From contig NZ_CP035758.1 of NCBI RefSeq assembly GCF_004208415.1, positions 3,100,001 through 3,164,000 of the forward strand: a stretch of 64,000 nucleotides of DNA, read 5' to 3'. Below the pieces are notes generated by a model, which did not search any database, was not told the origin of the DNA, and saw nothing but the letters and a program-made list of their open reading frames with translations. Each line of letters begins with the position of its first letter. Position 1 is the stretch's first letter. The position numbers and the translations under genes are program-made. Shown here piece by piece: positions 17,788 to 26,732 of the stretch. The DNA is from Ktedonosporobacter rubrisoli (GTDB lineage: Bacteria > Chloroflexota > Ktedonobacteria > Ktedonobacterales > Ktedonobacteraceae).

Positions 17788-17904
17788 AAGATGGATTCCA
17801 TCTTCCAAAGGCCAGAAATGCCAGGTAGTCTACTAGATCAAACAGAGGAGGTGATAGTCTCTATTCAGGTGTAATAGCGTGGTGCCGTCGTTTGCACACC
17901 TGAA
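17788..17904 (+). promoter_or_regulatory. Structured leader with weak T-box resemblance
   Basis: In the 507-bp gap before the binding-protein gene there is a palindrome AAGATGGA-T-TCCATCTT (17788-17804). A perfect 9-bp stem TTCAGGTGT/ACACCTGAA (17864-17872 with 17896-17904) encloses AATAGCGTGGTGCCGTCG. The enclosed stretch resembles the T-box motif (AGGGTGGNACCGCG) in spacing and in TGGT-N-CC. A typical T-box stem I with a specifier loop and a terminator was not recognised, so this may simply be another cis-acting RNA. Confidence 0.3.
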
Positions 17905-17995
17905 AATGGCACACAGAGAGCACTTCAATCTGGTGAAATGTCTTGCCAGATATAGCGTATTTGTTCTTCAAGAATGAAGAAAGAGGGCATGCCAC

Positions 17996-19726
17996 ATGAA
18001 GCATACGCGATATGTTATTCTTCCAGCATTAACATTGCTTATCATGCTACTTTCAGCCTGTGGAAGCTCTACCTCTAACGTAACAACTTCGCAGGCGGCC
18101 AAAGCTCCTACCAAACAGCAGATACTAGTTTTCCCCATTGGAGGTGTAAGGGATGTGGCCACGCTTGATCCGCCGCTAATATCGGAAGTCTACTCAGCTG
18201 AGGCGGAGGGGATGCTTTTTAACGGTATGTACACCTATAACGACCAATCGAAGATGGTGCCAGACCTGGCAACTTCCTACGAGCTTAGTGCAGATGGCCT
18301 GCGCTGGACATTTCATTTGCGCCCTAATCTGAAATTTAGCGATGGTAGCCTGCTGACTTCCGCAGATGTGGTCTATAGCATCGATCGCTCGTTACAGCCC
18401 TCACTGAAGTCGCCTTTTGCCTATGGCGAGCTAGCGGAGATTAAAGATGCCGATAAGCTCAATGATGGCAAGATCAAGACCCTCATTGGCGATAGTTTGT
18501 TAACGCCAGATCCGCAGACAGTTGTTATTGTGACCTCTAAACCAGCGGCCTTTTTTATGGATCTTGTGGGCAGTTGGGCTGTTGTTGAGAAGAGCTTTGT
18601 AGAGAAGTATGGCTCACATTGGACTGATCATCTCAGCGAAGGAGGAGTAGCCGGTCCCTGGAAGCTACAGAGCTGGAGTCATAACAAAAGCCTCACCTTT
18701 GTTCCCAATCCTTATTACTACGGACCAAAACCGCAGCTGCAGAAGCTGGTCATGCCGTTGTATGTAGAATCTGATACCACTTATAAAGATTATCAAGTGA
18801 ACCGGGTAGACTTCTCCTTCGTGCCGCCAGTCAATGTAGAAGCTGCAAAGAAGCTTTCCGATGGTCAATTTCGCGTCGATCCTTCGCTAGGCAACGCGTT
18901 TGTCGCGATGAATTACCTGGTCAAGCCCTTTGATAACCTCAAGGTCCGCCAGGCGTTTGACCTGGCAATCAATCGAGAGCTCCTGGCAAGCAAGGTATGG
19001 CATAACACAGTTCTGCCGACCTATCATACCATTCCGCAGGGCGCGCAGGGCTATAATCCAAATTTAGCTAATCTTAGCGGTAATAAGAGCCTGGCAGGCG
19101 ATCCGGTTCGGGCGAAGCAACTCTTCATGGAAGGCTTGCAGGAAGAGGGTATGACACCTGCTACCATGCCGCCTATCCATATCGAAGTGACAGTGGCAGG
19201 AGAGCAGTCACTTAGCGACCAGTGGGCGGTGTTGCAACAGATGTGGAACACTGCACTAGGGATCTCGGTTAAGATCGATGTGGTTGATTTTAATAAGCTG
19301 GTCACCGATATCAATGGCTCCCATGGCAACAAGAATGTCATGGCGGATGCGCTGGGTTGGCAGGCCTCTCCCGATCCGCATTCCTGGACGACGCTTATGT
19401 TTGATCCCTCGGCCGGTTCCGATTACTCGAACTATGGCTACAATCCTGAGCAACGCAAGGTGCTTGCCGATCTGGCCAAAGCTGATGAGAATGTGAAGAA
19501 TGCCGCCGAGCGCCTGCAAGAATACGATCAGGTAGAGCGGGAATTGGAGAACGACGTGGCCTGGATTGTGCTCTATCAGGATGAGAGCCTCTGTGCAGTC
19601 AAACCGTGTGTTGTAGGCTGGCCACATAATGTATTCGGACAGTTCGGAATTCCCTATCAGCCTGATTGGGGCAATATCTACATCTCTACCCAACCCAATT
19701 GTGCCAACACAAGCTCGTATCAGTAA
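17996..19726 (+). CDS. Dpp/Opp-type solute-binding lipoprotein, orphan
   Basis: Family-5 binding lipoprotein of 576 residues with lipobox LSAC (LIMLLSACGSS). Core features include RWTFHLRPNLKFSDGS, VAGPWKLQSW and VRQAFDLAINRELL. It probably captures oligopeptides or oligosaccharides on the cell surface. AGAGGG precedes the ATG. No permease or ATPase gene is adjacent; a hairpin terminator follows and the next gene is a large regulator, so it is transcribed alone behind a structured leader. Confidence 0.88.
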   Translation: MKHTRYVILPALTLLIMLLSACGSSTSNVTTSQAAKAPTKQQILVFPIGGVRDVATLDPPLISEVYSAEAEGMLFNGMYTYNDQSKMVPDLATSYELSADGLRWTFHLRPNLKFSDGSLLTSADVVYSIDRSLQPSLKSPFAYGELAEIKDADKLNDGKIKTLIGDSLLTPDPQTVVIVTSKPAAFFMDLVGSWAVVEKSFVEKYGSHWTDHLSEGGVAGPWKLQSWSHNKSLTFVPNPYYYGPKPQLQKLVMPLYVESDTTYKDYQVNRVDFSFVPPVNVEAAKKLSDGQFRVDPSLGNAFVAMNYLVKPFDNLKVRQAFDLAINRELLASKVWHNTVLPTYHTIPQGAQGYNPNLANLSGNKSLAGDPVRAKQLFMEGLQEEGMTPATMPPIHIEVTVAGEQSLSDQWAVLQQMWNTALGISVKIDVVDFNKLVTDINGSHGNKNVMADALGWQASPDPHSWTTLMFDPSAGSDYSNYGYNPEQRKVLADLAKADENVKNAAERLQEYDQVERELENDVAWIVLYQDESLCAVKPCVVGWPHNVFGQFGIPYQPDWGNIYISTQPNCANTSSYQ

Positions 19727-19756
19727 GCCAGGGAAGCTTGCAGTTTCTCTCTCAGC

Positions 19757-19788
19757 GTACATGGGTAACCCGCAAGTTGCCCATGTAC
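19757..19788 (+). terminator. Hairpin terminator after the binding-protein gene
   Basis: GTACATGGGTAAC (19757-19769) pairs with GTTGCCCATGTAC (19776-19788) over 13 positions with one T-G wobble and a 6-base loop. It lies 30 bases after the stop. The T-run is weak. The remainder of the gap to 20140 shows no gene. Confidence 0.5.
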
Positions 19789-20139
19789 TTATCCTCGGTA
19801 ATTGCCAGGCTGGCGGACGAACCCCTTTTAGAGCTATCTAGCCTGTATTTACTTAATAACGCCTTCGTCGAGGGAAGCTGGCGCCGGGTTAGCTTAAATG
19901 CACTTGTCCAACCAATACTTACCGTATCAGCGCCTGGTTTAGGCAAGAGAAATTGTCAACAGTCAACTCTTCATTCTTGCCGAGAAGGTATCTATCCAAA
20001 AAAGTCTGATCAGTCTATACTAAGGATAGACCGTGAACAGGGTCTTTGAGAAATGCAATTTCCAGATACACAACAGGCCCAAGTTTCCTATGTATCGCTG
20101 TAGATCTGGTTGGAGAATTGAGCCGTCAGGAGAGGATGC

Positions 20140-23100
20140 ATGACGAAGCGTGTAGCAACGGCCCGGCTTTTCTGGTCGAGTGCATACGATGGCTATATAT
20201 GGCAGGAAGGAATGGCGGCGGATGTAGCGGTGCTTGAGGCAGATCTGGCGCAGTGGCAGCAGCGACTTAACGGGTTGGCCTCCTTTGCTTTTCAAGGTCG
20301 CTTTGGGCACCTCTCTTTGCTTAAAGAAAGGCGAGCGTATGGGAGTGAGGGCTATTGGTATGCCTATCGCCGGCAAGGAAAGCGCACTACAAAAAAGTAT
20401 GTTGGACGCACCACGGATCTAACTATTGCACGCTTAGAGAGGCTAGCCCAGGCTCTGAGCGCTTCAGCCGCGCTAAACGATGGATCTTCTCTGCAAGCTG
20501 ATGAAGGAGGAAAAGGTCACCACGAGCCGCCGAGAGCCATTTCTCTTGAGAAATTTCAGACGCCCTTGCTCAAGTCTAAGCTTCATCCTCCCAGGCCACG
20601 GGCATCGCTGCTTATACGAGAGCGCTTATTGGCTTTACTCGATAAGGGTCTGGAGCAGAAGCTAATGCTCATCTGTGCCCCGGCTGGCTTTGGTAAATCC
20701 ACGTTGGTGAGTACCTGGCTAGCAGCACGCAACGAGCAGCTATCTCCTGTTGCCTGGGTGAGCTTAGAGGATAAAGACAACGATGCAATTCGTTTCTGGC
20801 ACTATCTTCTAGCAGCTTGCCAGACGCTTCAAGAAGAGATAGGCGCCGAGGCTCTGACGTTATTGCGTTCCATGCCACATCCCCCATTAACACAAAACTT
20901 TTTGGAGGTCGTACTTACGACTCTACTGAATGATTTGACGCACCTTTCAAAGCGGAGCATCCTTGTGCTTGAGGACTATCATCTGATTTTGTCCCCTGAT
21001 ATTCAGCAGGGGATGTATTTCCTGCTAGAGCATCTTCCTGCAAACATGCATGTGATATTGCTTACCCGTTCTACCCCTCTTCTCCCTCTGGCAAAAATGC
21101 GGGCTCGCAATGAACTTGCTGAGGTAGGGATGGCGCAACTGCGTTTTACTCTGGAGGAGACGCGTGCGTTTCTTACCCAAACCCTTCACTTTTCATTTGA
21201 GAAAGAGAGCCTTGATCTATTACACCGGTATACGGAAGGTTGGGCAACGGGCTTACGCTTGATTACGCTGGCCTGGCCGAGTCAAGAGGTTCTATCAGTG
21301 CGGGAGATGCAGCAGAGACTTTTTAAGAACGCAAGTAGCCTGCATCATCTCTTAGATTATCTTGTGGAAGAAGTACTGCTGGTTCAGTCTGAAATATTGC
21401 AGACATTCTTATTGCAAACCAGCAGCCTTCAACGGCTCAATAGCTCGCTTTGTGATGCTATGACCGGTCGCGGTGATAGCGCTATTTGCCTTGAACAGCT
21501 TGAGCGCTCTCACCTATTTCTATATCAGCTAGAAGGTGACGGGCAGTGGTATCGCTACCATACTTTATTTGCTGAAGTTATGCAGCAAGAAGCCAGGCGT
21601 AGACTAGGTGAGGAGTCCTTACGCCAGCTGGCCAGTCGAGCTAGCGACTGGTACGAGCGGCATAATATGCTCCCCGATGCCGTAGAGGCCGCCTTCAACG
21701 CCCAGGATGTGGGACGAGCTGTCAAACTTATGATACAGATAATCGAAGCAAGACACTTACTACAGCTTCAGGAATTACACCTGTTTTTGCGCTGGTTAGG
21801 CCAGTTGCCAGAAGCAATCATGCGCGATGAGCCGCTACTCTCCAAGGCCTATGCAATGGTGCTGGCGTTCTCCAGTGCGCAACGGACGCTCGCGTTCAAG
21901 CCGTTGCTAGAGAAATATCTGCAAATGGCAGAAAGTAAACTACGCGAGAGAGGCGAATATCAGGAATTGGGAGAGACGCTGGCACTTCATGCTTTACTGT
22001 CTGCGCATATCAATGATGAGGCAAGAGCAATAGAGATGGCAGGTCAAGCGCTGCCACTTCTGCCGGAGAGAGAGTGGATCTGGCGAGGAATAGCTCTGGG
22101 CATGCTAGGGATGGATGCTCTTCTGGCCGGCCGGGTGGCCGATGCGCGCCTACCAAATGAGTATTTAGAAGGTGCTGCGGAGGTTGAAGTGGATGAATAT
22201 GGCAAGCGTGGGAGCCTTCTTCTGCAGGGTTATTTTGCGCATGGAACAGGACAGTTGCATCAGGCCCAGACCCTATTAAGGCAGGTGTTTGATCAGGCGG
22301 GCGAAGACCTCTCGGATAAAGGAATGGCATTGATTGGTCTGGCCAATCTCTCTTATGAATGGAATCAGATTGCTGTGGCGGAAAGTGACGCAGAAGAGGC
22401 GTATATGATAAGCCAGGAGAGGCAACAGGAGCAGCTTCAGGCTCAGGCTAGCATTATTCTTGCCCGCGTGCGCTATGCGCAGGGAAAATTTCTGCAGGCT
22501 CAGGAAATTTTACACGAGGCTGCTGTACGTTTGATGCGGCCACGCTGGCGAAGGGAAATCGAGATGTGGTTAGCATGGCTGGCTTATCTGTCAGCTGACA
22601 TTCCTACAGTACGGCGCTGGCTTGCTGCTTGTCAGTCCATCTATCAGGAAGAGGAACTTACTGATTATATACGAGAGCGCGAGGCCCTGCTCACAGCGCG
22701 TCTGTTGATAAAAGAGAAGAATGGCACAGACGCTCTAGGCCTGCTGGAGCGCTGGCTGGTGGCTGCGCAGAATCAGGAGCGCCTGAGGAGCGAGATTGAG
22801 ATCATATTATTGATGGCCAGAGCGTATGAGAGTCAGGGACAAATGCCTGAAGCGAGATTAGCGCTGCTCAAAGGCATCTCGCTGGCCGAGCCGGAGGGCT
22901 ACTTGCGCCTCTTTCTTGATGAAGAAGAGGGATGGGTGAGTCTGCTCAAGACCAGCTTACCAAGCATCAATGAGCAGGCGCAACTTATTTTTGTGAGGCG
23001 CTTGCTGCAGTCCATAGGTAAGCAGCAAGCTGCCAGTGCTGATGAGCTGTTATTTGTTGAGGCTTTAAGCCCACAGGAACGTAAGGTCCTGCGCTTGCTG

Positions 23101-23250
23101 GTGGCGGGCCGCAGCAATCCTGAAATTGCCAACGAACTTGTTGTCTCCCTCAATACAATCAAAACGCAGGTTAAGCATATCTATCGCAAACTGCAAGTGA
23201 GAAATCGTTTAGAAGCAAGCGAGATGGCGCGCCGCTGGCATCTCCTCTAA
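20140..23250 (+). CDS. MalT-like LuxR-family STAND regulator with extra N-terminal domain
   Basis: ATP-dependent transcription activator of 1036 residues. Residues about 1-110 form an unusual domain with GYWYAYRRQGKRTTKKYVGR, like short DUF6788-type segments. Then comes a MalT-type NTPase with Walker A APAGFGKST, Walker B-like RSILVLEDYH and the RFWHYLLAACQ region, a helical TPR-like sensor (about 520-960), and a C-terminal LuxR helix-turn-helix (SPQERKVLRLLVAGRSNPEI). Such proteins assemble on DNA after binding an inducer. The BNR gene just downstream carries repeated CTAGCAA sites that may be its targets (inference). Confidence 0.88.
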   Translation: MTKRVATARLFWSSAYDGYIWQEGMAADVAVLEADLAQWQQRLNGLASFAFQGRFGHLSLLKERRAYGSEGYWYAYRRQGKRTTKKYVGRTTDLTIARLERLAQALSASAALNDGSSLQADEGGKGHHEPPRAISLEKFQTPLLKSKLHPPRPRASLLIRERLLALLDKGLEQKLMLICAPAGFGKSTLVSTWLAARNEQLSPVAWVSLEDKDNDAIRFWHYLLAACQTLQEEIGAEALTLLRSMPHPPLTQNFLEVVLTTLLNDLTHLSKRSILVLEDYHLILSPDIQQGMYFLLEHLPANMHVILLTRSTPLLPLAKMRARNELAEVGMAQLRFTLEETRAFLTQTLHFSFEKESLDLLHRYTEGWATGLRLITLAWPSQEVLSVREMQQRLFKNASSLHHLLDYLVEEVLLVQSEILQTFLLQTSSLQRLNSSLCDAMTGRGDSAICLEQLERSHLFLYQLEGDGQWYRYHTLFAEVMQQEARRRLGEESLRQLASRASDWYERHNMLPDAVEAAFNAQDVGRAVKLMIQIIEARHLLQLQELHLFLRWLGQLPEAIMRDEPLLSKAYAMVLAFSSAQRTLAFKPLLEKYLQMAESKLRERGEYQELGETLALHALLSAHINDEARAIEMAGQALPLLPEREWIWRGIALGMLGMDALLAGRVADARLPNEYLEGAAEVEVDEYGKRGSLLLQGYFAHGTGQLHQAQTLLRQVFDQAGEDLSDKGMALIGLANLSYEWNQIAVAESDAEEAYMISQERQQEQLQAQASIILARVRYAQGKFLQAQEILHEAAVRLMRPRWRREIEMWLAWLAYLSADIPTVRRWLAACQSIYQEEELTDYIREREALLTARLLIKEKNGTDALGLLERWLVAAQNQERLRSEIEIILLMARAYESQGQMPEARLALLKGISLAEPEGYLRLFLDEEEGWVSLLKTSLPSINEQAQLIFVRRLLQSIGKQQAASADELLFVEALSPQERKVLRLLVAGRSNPEIANELVVSLNTIKTQVKHIYRKLQVRNRLEASEMARRWHLL

Positions 23251-23268
23251 TTGAAATTTCCGCGTGTT

Positions 23269-23383
23269 CCCCAAGCCATCACTCTCTAGCAAATATGAAA
23301 ATGCTCCCCAACTTATTACTCTCTAGCAATACCCCCATAGAGTGATGCTTGATCACCCCATTTGCTCCTATACTCATTGCTAG
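23269..23383 (+). promoter_or_regulatory. Direct repeats CCCCAA-N6-ACTCTCTAGCAA before the BNR gene
   Basis: CCCCAA-N6-ACTCTCTAGCAA occurs at 23269-23292 (N6 gccatc) and again at 23306-23329 (N6 cttatt), a 37-bp period. An inverted ATTGCTAG lies at 23376-23383, and CATCACTCT/AGAGTGATG form an inverted pair across the region. The repeated direct sites resemble the arrays used by MalT-like activators. They stand between the MalT-like regulator and the BNR gene. Confidence 0.5.
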
Positions 23384-23439
23384 ATTGCAAGATCTATAAA
23401 AACACATGAGTCTATTGTAGACAAAAGGAGAGTATGAAT

Positions 23440-24507
23440 ATGGCTTTTTATATAGCGATGTCGCAGGAACTGTTGGTAGCTCGTAAGCAAGAGGGAGCAT
23501 GGCAGGTTGCCTCACGCCTGACCGGTTTGCAGATTACAAGCGTGGCCGCTGATCCATTTCATCCGCAGCGAATTTACTGCGGTACCTATGGGCGAGGATT
23601 GTGGCGCAGTACTGATGGAGGAGAGGACTGGCAACCCATTGGCGATACTCCGATGGTTCCAGCACCTTTCCGCAAACAAGGTATTACTGAGGCCAATATC
23701 ATCGCTGTCGCTGTCAGTACTGTCGAACGTATTGGGGAATATGGTGTGATTTATGTAGGGACAGAGCCAGGCACGCTCTTTCGCTCAGAAGATGGTGGTG
23801 AGAGCTGGCAAGAACTTACAGGGATGCGGGAACTGCCCTCATCTTCCACCTGGAGCTTTCCCCCAAAGCCGGCTACTAACCATGTATGTTGTATTACTCC
23901 CGATCCTGTTGAGGCTGGCCGAGTTTTTGTGGCGATTGAAGCCGGAGCACTCGTATACACAACAGATGGTGGGAAGACCTGGATAGATCGGGTTCCGGAA
24001 GGTCCCTTTGATACGCATACGCTTGTGATGCACCCGGATGTGCCAGGTCGTCTCTATTCAGCGGCAGGCGATGGCTTTGCGGAAGCCGGCAAGGGTTATA
24101 ATGAAAGTTATGACGGAGGGCAGACCTGGCAGCATCCAGATGAAGGTCTGGAGCATCAGTATCTAAGGAGCGTGGCTGTTGATCCCGCTGATCCAGATAC
24201 CATTATAGTTTCTGCGTCAGAATCTCCCCAGAAAGGGCACTATCCATTTCAACCGGAGTCTTTTATATACAGGAAGACGCGCGGGCAGCCCTGGCAGATG
24301 ATGACGAAGGGCTTACCAGAGCGGGGAGAGATGATCCTCCCAGTCCTGGCAACTCACTCTGCAGAGCCGGGAGTATTCTATGCTCTCAATAATCGTGGGT
24401 TGTACCGCTCGCCTGATGCTGGCCAGTCCTGGCAACGGGTGGAATTGCCCTGGAGCGAAAGGCTTGCTCACCAAAGCCCCATGGCACTTGTAATTACCAA
24501 AGCATAA
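23440..24507 (+). CDS. BNR/sialidase-like beta-propeller protein
   Basis: Protein of about 355 residues made of repeated BNR/YCF48-like blades: S-T-D-G-G-E-D-W, S-E-D-G-G-E-S-W, T-T-D-G-G-K-T-W, S-Y-D-G-G-Q-T-W and S-P-D-A-G-Q-S-W. Such Asp-box repeats build a beta-propeller. There is no signal peptide, and no sialidase catalytic residues could be assigned, so enzymatic activity is unproven; it may bind a ligand or partner. The ATG at 23440 suits the AAGGAG spacing better than the one at 23434. Repeated operator-like sites upstream suggest tight control, perhaps by the MalT-like neighbour. Confidence 0.8.
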   Translation: MAFYIAMSQELLVARKQEGAWQVASRLTGLQITSVAADPFHPQRIYCGTYGRGLWRSTDGGEDWQPIGDTPMVPAPFRKQGITEANIIAVAVSTVERIGEYGVIYVGTEPGTLFRSEDGGESWQELTGMRELPSSSTWSFPPKPATNHVCCITPDPVEAGRVFVAIEAGALVYTTDGGKTWIDRVPEGPFDTHTLVMHPDVPGRLYSAAGDGFAEAGKGYNESYDGGQTWQHPDEGLEHQYLRSVAVDPADPDTIIVSASESPQKGHYPFQPESFIYRKTRGQPWQMMTKGLPERGEMILPVLATHSAEPGVFYALNNRGLYRSPDAGQSWQRVELPWSERLAHQSPMALVITKA

Positions 24508-24563
24508 ATAAACTGAGCTGAGCTGAGCCAAGCGAGTTTGCCTGTGCTCGTTATTAAGAAAAA

Positions 24564-24595
24564 GCAGTGAGGAGGCAGTCTTACCTCTTCACTGC
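24564..24595 (+). terminator. Terminator hairpin after the BNR gene
   Basis: GCAGTGAGGAGG (24564-24575) pairs with CCTCTTCACTGC (24584-24595) with one wobble and an 8-base loop, followed by a T-rich stretch. The rest of the gap to 24828 holds only AT-rich promoter-like sequence. Confidence 0.6.
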
Positions 24596-24827
24596 TCTCA
24601 TATTTTGACAAGAGCTTCGATGTTAGGTCCACCGCTCAGATCGTAATTTGGCTGGCAGCTAAAAGGGAACTGATTTTTACACATCCAGCTTTTACTTATG
24701 CCTCCCCCTCTTTTTAAGCTTGTGTTTACAACTGCTTTAGTTTACTATACAATCAAGTAATAAACAATGTCTGAATTGTTGAACTTCGATTGGTTAGTTT
24801 GAGCTAGCATGTGAAATGGAGTAAAGT

Positions 24828-25373
24828 ATGGTCCAGCGCATCTGTAAGCACTGTTCAAAACTAAATGTTGCCAATGCCCAACTCTGTTCCTCTTGTAACC
24901 AACCTTTTCCTGCTAGTGTGGAGATCTTCTGCTCGTATACCCACGCTGATGAAAGCCTGAAGGATGCTTTGCTAGCCCATCTTTCTTCATTACGACGCAG
25001 AAAAATAGTCTCTATCTGGCATGATCGCGATATTAGCGCGGGCTCTGATTGGGAGCATAATATTGATGAGCATTTGCTAAGCGCAGAGATTATTTTACTC
25101 TTGATAAGCCCGGAATTTATGGCTTCAGACTATTGCTATAGTAATGAGATGGTGCGTGCGATGAAGCGGTATGAGAAAGATGAGGCACTTGTTGTCCCGA
25201 TTATCTTACGCCCAATAGATGACTGGAATAGTTCCCCCTTTGGAAGGCTACAAGCTGTGCCTAGAAATGCAAAGCCGATAACAACCTTTGCTAACAGAGA
25301 TGAGGCCTTTGCCGACGTAGCCAAAGGAATTAGAAAAGCTATTAAAGAAAGCTATGGTCTACCCCGCGATTAG
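24828..25373 (+). CDS. Zinc-ribbon TIR-domain protein
   Basis: Protein of 181 residues. Residues 1-25 carry a zinc ribbon with C6-x-x-C9 and C20-x-x-C23. Residues 30-175 form a TIR domain: VEIFCSYTHADE at the start, the BB-loop region HDRDISAGSDW, and SDYCYSNEM with E107 in the position of the catalytic glutamate of NAD-cleaving TIRs. Bacterial TIR proteins often act in anti-phage defence by NAD depletion or signalling. No partner sensor (Thoeris, STAND or CBASS) is adjacent, so the role is open. Confidence 0.85.
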   Translation: MVQRICKHCSKLNVANAQLCSSCNQPFPASVEIFCSYTHADESLKDALLAHLSSLRRRKIVSIWHDRDISAGSDWEHNIDEHLLSAEIILLLISPEFMASDYCYSNEMVRAMKRYEKDEALVVPIILRPIDDWNSSPFGRLQAVPRNAKPITTFANRDEAFADVAKGIRKAIKESYGLPRD

Positions 25374-25453
25374 CCTGCATCCATCTCATTTTGATGGTTA
25401 AGCAGAACAATATTGACCTCATATCAACTTAAGAATTGCCTGATTATAAAAGT

Positions 25454-25489
25454 GCGGAAGAAGAAAGGCTGAGCCAAACTTTCTTCCGC
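25454..25489. terminator. Hairpin terminator after the TIR gene
   Basis: GCGGAAGAAGAAAG (25454-25467) pairs with CTTTCTTCCGC (25479-25489) apart from a 3-base bulge; AAAA follows on the plus strand. This symmetric element could stop transcription from either side. No confident gene lies between it and 25864. Confidence 0.5.
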
Positions 25490-25863
25490 GAAAATTGTGA
25501 TCGAATCAAGACTTGTAGGCGCGCATAAATGCACTGGCGAACCTATCTTCGAGCTGCTCGCGCTCAACAGCAGTTAGCGTAGCTGGAGAGGAGCTGACGC
25601 CACTATCCATCAGGTCTTGTAGAGAATAGTGTCGTGCTCCCTCCACAGCTATGTTCGTAAAACAGCAGTGTGCAAAAGATCCCGATAGGTGCATTCTTCG
25701 ATCTTATGGCAGCAATATGAGCGGCTCGCCTTGCTTGCTTTTGCAAAATACCCCGTGATATAGTAAGCGTACAAGAATATAAGATATTGTAAAATACTAA
25801 TAAAGCTTATGCTGGTTATAGAAAGAGTATTCTGGTAACTCATATGAGAGGAGCAATTATAGC

Positions 25864-26679
25864 ATGATATATAATATACAAAACAACGATCCTTCTTATA
25901 CGCCTGAGCCAGAAGTAGCGGGAGGTTTGTCTGATTCACAACTGGAGCTTGCCAGGGATAACTTTAGATGGCATTGGAGCGATGTTGCCCTTACCTCTGT
26001 GGTAAGTGTTGTGATTATGCTGGCGGGAGTTGCGGGATTCGCTTTGCTCCAACATACCTTCTCTGCTTCGCACGAAATTACTACCTCAACACTTTTAAGC
26101 GCTGCAACTCTAGGGCTTGAGTTTGTTGCTCTCGTCGGTTGTGTCTACTTACTAGGCATGCGGCGTCGGCACGTTAGTTGGCGCGCGGTTGGTCTGCGCC
26201 ACATACCCGGTAAATGGCCTTTGATTGCCCTGGGCTTGAGCCTGCTGATTATCCCAGTCGGGGCGTTGGCAACATATGCAGTAGTCTTGATCTTCAAGCT
26301 ACCCCTGGTTAATGCGCAATTGCCAACTCTAGCACCCCATGGGCTTAGCTGGCTGGGAGTTGGTGTATTGATTTTCCTGGGTGGCATAGCTGTACCCTTT
26401 GCCGAAGAGCTCTTCTTTCGTGGTTTGATTTATACATTTCTACGCCAGCGCTGGGGTGTGTGGGTAGGTGTGCTAGCGAGCTCGCTCATCTTTGCTATTG
26501 CTCATATGAACGTTATGATTGGTGCTATGGCATTTTGTCTGGGGCTCTTCTGCGCCTTTACTTACGAGCGCAGCAAATCTCTATGGGCTTCATATATTAT
26601 TCACGCCGTCAGCAATACGCTCAAGCTCGTCTTTGTCTATGTGATGTTGGCTTCTACCACCCATATACCCTTGTTCTAA
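25864..26679 (+). CDS. CPBP family intramembrane metalloprotease
   Basis: Polytopic membrane protease of 271 residues of the CAAX-protease/bacteriocin-processing (Abi, PF02517-like) family. The first motif is FAEELFFRG (E-E-x-x-x-R), and the second is a histidine in FAIAHMN followed by the IIHAVSNT helix with H-x-x-x-N. The N-terminal 45 residues are hydrophilic and cytoplasmic. The gene stands alone between two terminators. The substrate is unknown; family members process peptides or protect against them. Confidence 0.85.
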   Translation: MIYNIQNNDPSYTPEPEVAGGLSDSQLELARDNFRWHWSDVALTSVVSVVIMLAGVAGFALLQHTFSASHEITTSTLLSAATLGLEFVALVGCVYLLGMRRRHVSWRAVGLRHIPGKWPLIALGLSLLIIPVGALATYAVVLIFKLPLVNAQLPTLAPHGLSWLGVGVLIFLGGIAVPFAEELFFRGLIYTFLRQRWGVWVGVLASSLIFAIAHMNVMIGAMAFCLGLFCAFTYERSKSLWASYIIHAVSNTLKLVFVYVMLASTTHIPLF

Positions 26680-26686
26680 AAGTGTC

Positions 26687-26720
26687 CAGATGCCCACACT
26701 GTTGTTAGAGTGGGCACCTG
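26687..26720. terminator. Bidirectional terminator between convergent genes
   Basis: CAGATGCCCACACT (26687-26700) and AGAGTGGGCACCTG (26707-26720) pair with two mismatches around a 6-base loop. It is placed between the CPBP gene and the convergent MFS gene. Confidence 0.6.
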
Positions 26721-26732
26721 AACATGAGCAGC

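Noticed and set aside
17700..17996. Full T-box riboswitch
   Set aside because: Only the T-box-like motif is seen; stem I with specifier loop and a terminator were not found, so it is listed only as a weak structured leader.
23269..23383. CRISPR-like array
   Set aside because: Only two short direct repeats with a 37-bp period and no further units; better explained as regulator sites.
25506..25694. Minus-strand frame of 62 codons near the TIR gene
   Set aside because: The end SPATLTAVEREQLEDRFASA looks protein-like, but no ribosome site or family supports it.
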